Shown here: positions 41,101 through 53,100 of the stretch, piece after piece | Position numbering within the stretch: the stretch's first letter is position 1 | Layout: the number at the start of each line of letters is the position of its first letter | Origin: Lineus longissimus | Lineage: Eukaryota > Nemertea > Pilidiophora > Heteronemertea > Lineidae | Direction: 5' to 3' | NCBI RefSeq assembly: GCF_910592395.1 | Contig: NC_088312.1 | Coordinates: 18,419,292 to 18,483,291, forward strand | DNA: 64,000 nucleotides | Notes under the pieces: model-generated | The model's input: only the letters and a program-made list of their open reading frames with translations | Told to the model about the DNA's origin: nothing | The model's database searches: none | Program-made: the position numbers and the translations under genes

Positions 41101-44100
41101 AGGTAGATTTGTATATTTCTTTTGATGGTCGAATACTGCAACCTTCATCATCCATTATTTACAATTCCTGTATTAATTTTTTTCAGTCGTCTGGTTTGGA
41201 CGATAGAGCGCCGCTGTATCTGTTTGTTGACAATCTGAAAGCGACCGAGATTGTCGTGTCCTATTCGTCTCTCTCGCGATGGAACGAACCACCGGCGCCA
41301 CCTATCATTGAGAAGGTATCGCACGACAAGCTCAAGGTCAAGGGCGAGAAGAGCGACCTTGACAAGGAGATGTCGACCTTGGGGACTGGAAGCGTCATGG
41401 GAGATGGTGAGTGTCACTCTGGCAGGTTGAGACAGACTGGTTGTTCATTTCACTGTTTTTTGTGAAATCTGAGTACATCAATTTCTTCCATTATCTCCTG
41501 ATGTCATTTAGACCCATCTTCTGAGCAGCATGCATCTCATTTTGCTGTGATGGGTCAAAGTTGTCTGTAGAATTTTATTCAACACGTTTATCACAGACTT
41601 TGGTTTACGTGTCTGATCGAAAAAATATTTTAGAATGATCGGTTTTTTCTTCAGCAGACGATACTCAAAGTCATAAAGATGGTAGGTAGCCATGTCTAAG
41701 TGTAACATGTGTAATCTGGCCACAGTTGCAGAATCCCTGACAATTCTCAAAAAAGGTCATCATGGCCAAAAGGTCATATGGCTAACTCTAACCAATAACC
41801 TGCTTTGAAGCATTTGTCAGGGATTTTGCAATCAAGCCCTAATCGGTAATCTGTAACTGTGTGTCGATGTAGGGTGAAATATGGACTGTATCATCATGAC
41901 CAATAGCTTAAAGGCTTTGTTTAAAAATTTGAAATTTGAATTTGAATTAGAAAGTTATAAATTGTGTGAATACGTACTGAATATGAATTGCAACATCACC
42001 ATTGTGTAGACTGATACAAATGCTGTGAATGCCAAGTTTCAACAGATTTGCGTGCATAATAACTGCACAAGGCAGTGTGCATGTCTATTTACCTGTACCA
42101 CATGAAAACGTAAATGAAATTGTTTGTCTCGGCCCTTCAAATGAGATTTGAAAGTCTATTAGACCATGCAGGCTGACCATCTAAATTGGTCATAAAGATG
42201 TCAGAGAAAAGTTTATGAAGAAGATTCAGAACACTTTGTGAAACTTGTTCTGATAGGAAAAGCTATGTAGTTGTGGTTTGAATTGAAAAGTCCATATTTC
42301 ATCGATTTATGTTGTTGCTCACATATGTAACACGTATCCAAAAACCACACCCTTCAGTTTTAAGTGAAAGACACTCTAGGTGTACATTTCAGAACATGTG
42401 GACTAATGTGCCATGTATGTGGGGGAAAATGTCAAGATATTATCCCCTTCAGGTCTGGTGGCCCACACAGCGGGTCATAAGGGGGCACCCCTGAGCATCG
42501 TTGAACCGCATGGTGTATCATGCACAATTTTAGAAGAAAAACTTCGATAAAATCAGTTACAGTACTGCTTTGTTATTCAGTAATGGTTGGACCCCAACGC
42601 CTAGCGCTTTCGTAGATGAGACGCTAATATTAAACTGGTTGGCCCTCTAGTGCTCAGCTGACCATACGCTATGGCATTGAGAGGCTTAGCAGAAACTTAT
42701 AAGTTTGATAAACTTTTAGCCATCGGCTTCTGATCTATAAAATGAACTTAACAACTTAATCAGTGCTTATTGATGTGCTTAAAAAGGATGATTTCTAAAT
42801 CCAATATCTTAGATCTTGGTTGGAAAATGGCCAAATACATTTATGTGAATGGCAAACAAATCATTTCAATTGTCTTGCCAATTCACGTCTTGGACATCTT
42901 TTGTGTGTCACTAAATTTGTTGTTCAATTTGCTGTTGTTTTAAAAAAATCTTTATGATTGCTGTCCTTGTTTGCTTTGTCACATCCCTTTGTATTTCTTG
43001 TGAGGATTCTATCTGATTAAGCATGCCATATATGAATGAAGGACAGCACACTGGCAACTAATCAAGTTACCTTTCAAAAATCGAGTCTACAAAAATAATT
43101 TAAAGTGATACTATGATGTGATTTACAACTTTGCGGAAATACGTCCGTTTTTAATTGTTGATCACAAATGTAAAGCTCAAATTTTCCATTTTTGATTAGA
43201 TTTATTATAAAATCGCTGAATGTAAACCACCGCGACCGCGAAAATGTTCATGTTGTGACGTCATCAACAAAAACGGCATCGAAGCGAGTCATCCGGGCGA
43301 ACCATCAATTTCTAGAAAATGTGCATTTCGATTCGAAAACCTTACCGATTTATGAGAAAGTGACGTAGTCATTTGTCAAAAACAGCTAAAACATTATATG
43401 GTGAAATTTGACACGGGTTACCCTTTAAGCGAAGCACACCGGCAACTAACATAACTAATCAAGTGATTTGACTGATTTGAATGGTAGCGCACTGGTATCT
43501 GAACAAATAACTGCTTTGTCAAATCAACAAAGGGTATCACACTGGCACGTGAACAAATGACTTCTTCGTCAAACAAAGGGCAGCACACTGGCATTTGATC
43601 AGGTGACCTTTTTGCCAAATCAACAACACTTACAGGAACGGCAGCACACTGGCAGCGTGACAAAGAATTGGCCATATTTACACATCAGTGCACACTGAGG
43701 CCATATTTGTACCACCTTACCTTACACTGTGGCAAAGATTCTCCCCTGGCCTGATCGTTTCTGATTCTATCTCCAATAGGTTCAACGAACCGTGAGTTCC
43801 CACCAATCTCGCCTGGGACACTGATCGCAGAGCCTCACTCCTGGAAGAGTCTGGTCACCGGCCAACCTATCTTGAGGATCAGGTCCACTGCAACCCGGGC
43901 TGCCGTTCTGAGCCTTCCTGCCGGGTAAGACGTCTATTACGAGGAAGTAGTCGACTTTTGATGAAATCCCTGTAGATTTTTCAGCAAGTTTTGTACCTTT
44001 TCGAGGCTTGAATGAATATCGAATCACAACGTCAAGCGCTAGTGACGTCGGGTCATCTGTTGTTAATTTCAATTTCTTCAGGAAGTAAGCAGGTTCTTTC

Positions 44101-47100
44101 ATACCAGTTGTTCATTTTCCATTTTCTGTAAACTTGAATTTTCATTCATTCTTCAACATTTCAGACGTCATGTACTCAAGTTCAGCATGACCTCACCCCT
44201 TGGCCATCACGTCCATCTCTGCTCATCAGTACAGTTTGTGTTTGGGGACGAGGAGGCCGTCATGCCTCATCTTACCAAGGTTAGTTATACACAAGCAAGC
44301 AACAGGCTACCTGCAGTTTAGATCCTCTTCCCCTCGGCCCAGTCTGTGTTAACCTGAGCCCACCTGATCATCTTGCCCATCTTGCCCAACAAGCTCTCCC
44401 AATCTCCCTACAATCAGGTTTTCCCCTGAGCCTTCCTGAACCCTGCCGCCCAGTTCAACCCCTCTCCTTCAAGCTTGCCCCCCCCCCCTAATCAAATAAA
44501 CACAGCACATACTTCAAACATAGGCTTCTCCAACACCACACACTGCAATATTCAAGTCTAAACCTCCTCAATATCCTGCCAACCAGCTTAAGCCTAAGCT
44601 CCCTCTCCCTGAACAATCAGGTTTTCCCCTGAGCCTTCCTGAACCCTGCTGCCCAGTTCAGCCCCTCTCCTTCAAGCTTGCCCTCCAATCAAATAAACAC
44701 AGCACACACACTTCAAACATAGGCTTCCCAAACACCAAACACTGCAAAAAAATGCAAAACTCCTCAATATCCTGCCAACCAGCTTAAGACTAAGCTCCCC
44801 TCCCTGAACACCGAGTTCTAACCTTGCCACGCCCCCACCTAACTAATCTCTTCGACCTAAAGACACTCTTAATCCTTTTGAGAAATAACCTTATGGAATC
44901 GTAATGCTCTTGAAATTAATGTTGACATTTCCCTTTTTCCAGGAAAGTTGTCGGTTTGTTGATAACGCCACCCAAGTGCTGTCGAACGTCGGTAAATGTA
45001 TCAGTGTATTCAACGACCATGCTGCCTTTACGCAGGCCTGGGAGGAACTGCTGAATTCACACTGTCCGTACAGGAACAATAAGCTCATCTCGAAACATCA
45101 ACACTTTGCTGTAAGTAACCGGCACACCCTTGCCAAGGTGGTTAACGAGGGTGAGCAGTCGCCACAGTGGACGAGTGTCTGACTTGTGATCAGAAAGTCG
45201 TGATCAGAAGTCGTGATCAGAAAGTTGTGATCAGAAAGTTGTGGTCGGAAAGACGTGATTGGAAAGTCCTGATCGGAAAGTGGTGATCACCCAAGCCTGA
45301 TTGGAAAGGGGTGATTAGAAAGTCGTGATCGAAATATTGTGATCAGAATGTTGTGCGGACATGCACACCCATGGCTCAACCTAAGGGAAGCCAATTTTAG
45401 ATTTCAGAATGAGAATTACGACTCTACCCTTGTACAAATTCGTGAGGTATTCTTGACGGCTTTGAGACAAGTGTATGTTTGAGGTATTCCTTGATGTCCC
45501 CAGATGCCTAAAACTTGAATATTATCTTTAGGGAAAGTAAGGTTGTATTTTCTTGCTGTTCCAGGTATTCAATGATGCACTGTATTCAACTCTGAAGAAG
45601 TCGCTGACCGATTCCTTGAATCCTGAGATGGCCTATGCGTGGAAAGTCTTCAATAACGATTTGACAACTAGAAACCCGTTAGGCCTGCCTTACGGGAGCA
45701 GTCGACCAGGTAGGATATTTTAGATGCAGAGAAGGCCTCAAAGAATGGCAACATTTTAAACAGTGGTTCGGGGGTGAACCTTTGCTCCCCCAGAGGTAGA
45801 TAGGCAGGCTTATGGAACAAGCATCCTAAACTGTAAAGGCAATCGATCATCCAACGAGTCTGGATTCAGTTGGGGGGAATCTGCTGGGGACATGCTTTAA
45901 AAATGAAAGAATCGGGCTTCAGATTTTTGGGGAGACTGGCCTCCTTAGCCCTGGCAGGCAGCCAGTCTAGGAGAAGGGAAACTCTGATATAAAACCCGGG
46001 CAGTAAATGCCCATAAAAGTCCACCAAAGTCGAATTCGAATTTCCCACCAAATAATTTTGTTGCCGGTTTCAGAATCCCAGCCTACTGGGCCCTCCTCTA
46101 GCAGTCATGGTATGTATGTTGCTGACACCTCTTAGAAGCAACACCATTAACCCCAAAAAACACTGCTAAATAGCCAATTCCATTTCAGTTTTCTGCAATT
46201 AGGCATGTGTGCAGTCAGTTCCATTTCAGCTTCCTGCAATTAGGCATGTGTGCAGTCAGTTCCACTTCAGCTTTCTGCAATTAGGCATGTGTGCAGTCAG
46301 TCTGCAATTAGGCATGTGTGCAGTCAGTTCCATTTCAGCTTCCTGCAATTAGGCATGTGTGCAGTCAGTTCCACTTCAGCTTTCTGCAATTAGGCATGTG
46401 TGCAGTCAGTCTGCAATTAGGCATGTGTGCAGTCAGTCTGCAATTAGGCGTGTGTGCAGTAAGTTCCATTTCAGCTTCCTGCAAATAGGCATGTGTGCAG
46501 TCAGTCTGCAATTAGGCATGTGTGCAGTCAGTTCCATTTCAGCTTCCTGCAATTAGGCACGTGTGCAGTTTTCATTCCAATAGTGCAAATTCTGTACCTT
46601 GCAAATCATTGCTAATTAGTAATTAGTCCAGTCCAGTATTTTTCGTTTCAGTCCTGTAGGCGATCTTGTGAGCGATTTTGCCTGTAGAGTAAACCCTAAC
46701 CTGCTGAGTCAGTGTGGTAGTTTTTCGTTTTTTTTAAGCAAACATTTGACCATTGTCGAAATATATAACAAATGTATTTCATCCCATCTGAGACACTTCA
46801 TTAGAGTGCAGACTAATAACCGAGAGGTTGCGGGATCAAATCCCATTTGCGACACTTCATTCTTTCTGGCGCTGGAAGCCTTTTCAAGCCACCAAGTGCA
46901 CATGAGGTCGACCTTTAAAAATTTTTACGAATTATTTAATCATTCATTATCTTTTCAGCTACTGGTGCCACATCCCATCGAGGGTCGGCAAAACCTGGCA
47001 AAAAACGTAAGTTTCCAATTGACGGGTCAAAACATGTTTATACACTTGCACGACACAAAGATAGCTCTTGCACAGCTTGGAGTGGTCTCGGGTTCAACTT

Positions 47101-50100
47101 CCTAGATTTCAAGCTAAAGTTTAATATTCTTGGGCTATACACGTCGTCCTGAAAAGGGAGTGTCCTTATCAAACCTGAGAATATCAGTGTCCCTTGTCAA
47201 TCCCTGTAACTTATGTTCTCTGTTCTGTCAAGTTATGTTATTTTCTGCTGAAACTTTTCTCTGTTCTGAAAAGTTTTGCGTAAATTTTTTCCAAAATTTA
47301 ACTGAAGTCTCAAACAACTACAGGGTTCCCCCAGGAGTCATAAACAGGAAGTTACCAAAAACATTTTACATCAAAAAATACTTTTTGGCTGAGTCATCCG
47401 AGGGGTGACTGTTCTCCCCTGGAGGAAATCCTAAATGTCTCTTGTGGTCTTTCTTGGTATCTTTTCAAGTGTCTGATAATTATTTTGGGTCACCCCTGTT
47501 TTGTATAAATCAGTTATTGATCATGTTGTACGCATGCTTGTGGTTGAAACTGACTCAACTTTTCCCTTTGAATTTAAGAAAAAAGTGTCACACCCCATTC
47601 GCGTAGTGCGCTAGGCTTCACCCCAACAGGTAACATGTTTGAAAAAACACCACATTTTTGGTTGAATGAAAACTCACTTGGTTTGGGTAAAATTCCATTG
47701 TCAAAAGCAGGAATACACTTCCCACATTCTATTTGGCAGCCTGTTTTGCAATTCACACTTTTTTTCAAATCACGAATTTTCACAACACGCTGAAAATTTT
47801 AGAAAACATGACGCATGACAAATTTTTTTCACTTTATCGACACAATTTGTGGTCACTGTTTGAATACAAGCATAAGCGGGCACTAAGCAAATTTTGAGAA
47901 GACAGTTCTTCCTTTTTCCTGGTCTATCATTCTGGCCCTGAACTCCAAGATATGTTACCTTAATTATGATACCAACATTATGTTCTACGTAACACTGCAC
48001 ATACTGGTAGAATTTAACAGTACAATTTGTTTACAGGTAGGCCACCATACCCCTTAAAATATCCCATGTGCCTGTTGAGAAAACTTCTCATTCCTTATCC
48101 CAGAAAATCTGAACCTCAATCTCGTGTTTAACTCGAAGACCGCCATGACCGTTAATCTACGTTTTGAAAAGTCAACTGTCGACGGTCAGGGACGTAGATC
48201 TACGTCCAACCTTCAGTTCATCGAAATGCCAGTAGCAGTGTTTAGGATGTTTTCTGCCTTGTTGTGCAATTTGCATAATGGAAAAAAGCGTGCAATCCTG
48301 GCGCAAAGGGGACCTTTGTTTTTACCTCTGGCGGTCAAAGAGTTAAATTCTGTCACCATGTCTTGACAAAATCTTGACTGAGAAGTCTCAACCCCCCCCA
48401 CACAGAAAAAGGGCATCTTCTCTTTAGACTAAAATGAAGTGCACCAAGGCAGTTTTTCCAGTTAAAAAATCTTTAGGAAATTTTTGCCTTTTTGAACGCG
48501 GCGAAAAATTTATTAAAGTATACACTTGATCTCAAGTTAGGATGGCATTTTTCTGTGTGAGTCAACTTTTCCCGCCCCGTCATTTATCTAATCCAACTCT
48601 CTTATGTACATACAATATATCCAGCGGCAGCGAGTGCATCCACCACTCAACAGGACCTTAAACAACAGCAACAACAACCAGGTAATTGCGTCGGTAATTT
48701 CGGAAAACCGTGTGGCACCGCTTAATCGCACTTTACCTGTAGTCATTTTATGCGCCCTAACCGCTTTTTACCCATTTTGCATTTTATTAATTTTACCCAT
48801 TTTGCATTTTATTAATGGTAATAGATTGTTGTATTGATTTGCTTGGTTATGAAATGCATATCTGTCTCTCGTGGCAGTCTTTGTTGAAAAAATGTTTGTT
48901 CAATGAAAAATTTACGAAAACCACTGGGGGGGATACTGGGAGGCAATTAGAACTTAAATTTGGTACGTCAAAGTTCGACAGGGATGCCCTTGACCTGTTT
49001 TAGAGGAGACAGAAATGTATAACAGTATTTGAACTAGTTATTGTATTAATTCCATATTTAAGAAAATGTATTTCAACTAGAGACAATCGTACGTAATAGC
49101 AGATCTAGAAGTTAACGAAAGGGGGCGGGCCTACCTAGAAGGGACCAATTGTGTGATCGTGGAAACAAGGGGGTCTGGGGGCCCTCCCCAGAATAAATGT
49201 TCAAGTGCCAAGCTAGCATTTTTTGGGCAAATGACATGTCTCAGATTATTTGCGTTGTTTGGGAGATCGAGGCACCCTGAGAAAATCATTGGACAAATCC
49301 CTGACAAAAATGGAGGGGGAGGTGCACCTCAGTTCACCACTGACAGGGTTGATCATGTCCTCCGCTGTCAAAATACATTTCCTTGCGAGAATTATGTTCT
49401 CATTTGCAAATCAGTCAGAAAGTTGGATTCATTTAAGTTAATATATCTATCAAGAAAAACATCTCCAGTACCAAACTTAACTCCTGGCTCTGACCGTTTG
49501 TTATTTTCATGATTTTCGTAATTGTAAAAACCAAGAATAAATAAAGACTAGTCTTTACCAATTCTTGATAAATCATGTTGTTTGATCTGGTGACGGGTAT
49601 AATAGGTGTTGGTGTGTGTAATATGTTGTTGTTTGATAAAATGACCCATGCTTACCTCATAAATACCACTCACCATTACCCTTTCCTTAATGACATTTTC
49701 TCCCTATAACGTACCGACAACATGTACAACAGTCAATTGAAAATAACCAAATCGTCAACAAAATTACGTCATCAGAAGTCTGTTCTTATGAAATAAGGGC
49801 ATCCTGCTTTTCCACATCCAGACTTCCTTTCCCACTCAAACATGTCAAACACATAAATAGTGGGATTGGGAGTCCAGGGGCATAGCCAGCACTGGGGCAA
49901 GTGCCACGAAGAAGACAGCAAAATTTGTGTTTTTCACCCTGAAAAATTTCAAAAAGTGTCATTTCACCCCCAAAGTGCCTTCCCCCCCAGTCTGAAAAGC
50001 CAGCTATACCCCTGGTGTCAGGATGATATCCAACCCTCTGCTACATGTACCTACCTCAAAGTTCCCATCCATTCAGAGCTTCTCCCAATGCCTTGAAGAA

Positions 50101-53100
50101 AGCGCCCCGCAAACAATCGATTCAATTGGCTACAACCTGCGATTGAAATCGCATGCGACGATAAGCGCTCATTTAGGTCACAGCGACCTCTGGGTCAATA
50201 TCAAAACCCAGCGATACCGGTTTTACCTGGAGCGATTATAATCACAGGTGTCTGCAATATAAAATGCTTGTTTGCGTGGCGCTTAATGCAAGCTTGTTTT
50301 CAGTCTAGGTGTTTAGTGAAATTGAAATGGTGTAGATGTTGTGTAGCATGCAGTTCCCCTGTGGTACATCCATTCCGTTATTATTTATTGGGAAGCGTGG
50401 TTGCGCAGTAGAAGAGCGTCCCACTTGCGTTCGGGAGGTCGTGAGTTCGAGGCTCAGGGTTTGTCCCTTGTTCCTTTCAACTGGCACAAGAAGTGCTTTA
50501 CAAGTGTTGCACAGTATGTGCCCTCCTTGGTTTGGACAGAAAGATTTCTGGATTAGACTGGGGAATGAAATTCATTCCCCAGTCTCAAAGCGCTTTACAT
50601 TCAATGTAAAGCGCTTTGAGACAGGACAGTTGTACATTATGCGCTATATAAGAACTTACATTTTGTAATATACCCTCCTCAACCTGTACACAATGTGACC
50701 CCATCATACCAATTCAGGTAATGTGTTGGGTCACGTGTGCATTTATGTTGTCCAGTTGTCTTGATATTTATTATAATGTAGTATTTAATTCAGAAAATCT
50801 AATTTGAGTCATCATCATGTTCTTAAAACGCTAACCAATATTCTGCCTTAACCAAAAAGTTAGGTTAATCATTGTAAAAATTTTTGTTCCTGAGAACCAT
50901 TGCACCCATACACCACAGATTCAGAGTGACTCAGGATTTTTTCACGATATACCCAGGTCTTTCCTCATCTCGAGATCTTCATATATCAGATCGTTCCATC
51001 TTTCACAGGTGAAGAGAAAGTCGCAGAAAACTGGGTCAACCGCGAGCCGACTGCTGAAGAGCACGTAGCTGCTGTCAAAATCCAGAAGTGCTACAAGGGC
51101 CATTTTGTCCGTAAGGCGTACAGGTCTCGTCACAGCGGCACGGAAGAGAATCTCCGGGTTCAAGAGATCCTGCAACGGGCCTGGGCCATCATGGAACCAA
51201 ACGTCGAGCAATACGGACTCCAGCTGTTCAGGACGATGTTCAAGTCAGACCCGGAGATGATGTCGTATTTCCCATTCCACAAGGACGAGTGGAATAAGAT
51301 CTCGTATTCCGACTATAATGGCGTCTACCCTGAGCAGCCGCCGAACACTTGGTTTGTCGTATTCAGGTGAGAAGAAGTTGGTTTGTCCCCTCATGGGATG
51401 ATGCCCCTCCTTGGCCTTACCGTAGCAGACTGAGAGCTTCTGGAGCAGTCTGCAAAGAGTCTGATAAAAAATCCTTGGTCATCCTTCAACATTTGGTCCC
51501 GAACATATCGCTGTGACTTTCATGTAAGCACAATTATGGACTTACTTGAGCATTATCTAGAATATTAGAATGAAACAATCACTTGGGCACTCATTCCACA
51601 ATCATGACGATGAAATTTTTTTTCCAAGTCAAAAGTTTTTCATGTTAATTTTCTGAATTATGTTGCCGTCCAATCTGTCCGAGGCCTTCAACCAAGTAAG
51701 GAAATTACATTGGGAGACGGCCAAGCTTTCATCTTTTTATAAGCTTCAGTAAAATGTATTAACTTTTAGTGAACTAACTCTTTCTTCTTTTCCTTCCAGA
51801 GAGATATTCTATGTGACGGAGGAGACATTAGTCGTACCCAAGTTGTACGTGCCGATTCCAACGTGCATGCTACGAGTAATCAACAATGACACCAGCGAAG
51901 AAATACCACGGGTTTTCCAGAAAGTTGCTCCTTATGTTTACAAGAAAAATAAGGTAATTTAAACACCTTTGCTCCTGAATGACGTAGAGCTACGTTTTTC
52001 GTGCCGAACTGTTGGGTGCCCATGGACGTAGATCTACGTCATCTTACTGGGAGAGTTCAATTGACTCTCTTTGAAACAATGTCAACTACATGAACTCCAG
52101 GCAATTATCTTTTATGGAATGTTTTTAGAGAGAGGTAAAAAATGGTAAAATGCAGGCACCGAGTGGAGTGGGTCATTTGTGTGCCCTGGCAGACTTATCA
52201 GGAACAAGCAACATCAGTTTTGTGTCTCATTTGAAGGATGGTACAATGAATGGTAAAGTGTCTCGCTCAAGGACGCTATCTCCCTGAAAGAAAGAAAATA
52301 GATCATCAACTTCTTTCCCACCTTTCTTGCAGCTTGGTTACACGTTTGTCGCCGAAGCACGCACGTCCGATCTTCCCCTGCCTAACGGGAAGTGGAGGAT
52401 GCGTCTGATAGGATCTCTCAGCCCACTGCCCGCCCCCCTCAAGAACGACGTGACCAGCTCCTTCCACATGAGGGAGATCAGGGATTACTTTGTGCCGAAT
52501 AACAAAAATGTGATATTTAGGTAAACTTCTTCTACTTCTTCTTCATCTGCTTTCTGAGGATTTCTTTCGTGCTTTTAGGGAGTTTTCCCAAAGTCCCCAA
52601 AACATCCACATGAATGCCTCTCCAATTGTTCGACTTGGTTATCAGGATATCAAAAAATTAGACAGGCATAAAGTTGGCGTTCTGGCTGATTTTCGAAAAC
52701 TCCCTAATACTCCCATCTTTAGCCATGTCGTTGCATTCAGTGTTGCAGAGTTTGTCCCATGCTACGCATGGTTCTCGCTTGGATGATGGTCTTTTGCTGC
52801 CCTAGCTTTGGCACTGATACAAGCAATCCTGGTTTTGAGTTTCGTTCAAAGGACATGGCAATCGAAGATGTCAAAAGACTTTCCTATGGTCACAAGCAAT
52901 GTGATGTGTCTTTGGCTGGTGCCAAACCAAGGAGATTTGGGACATGAGCCCAATATCTTAGCGACTAGACCACACCGCCCTAAATAACAATCACTATTTC
53001 AAAACCAAAAACATTCTTCTTTTTTACAGGTATTCCGTTAAAGTTCTAGACGACCACTTGGCCAGTCTTCAGGTTACGACGTCCAAATCGGACGTCTACG

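Noticed and set aside
46800-46860. Functional tRNA gene
   Set aside because: Only a T-arm-like segment is visible; no acceptor stem or anticodon arm can be folded.
48105-48366. Candidate extra ADGB exon after CTTATCCCAG
   Set aside because: No good donor follows, and the stretch is mostly the TTAA-bounded MITE at 48128-48346.
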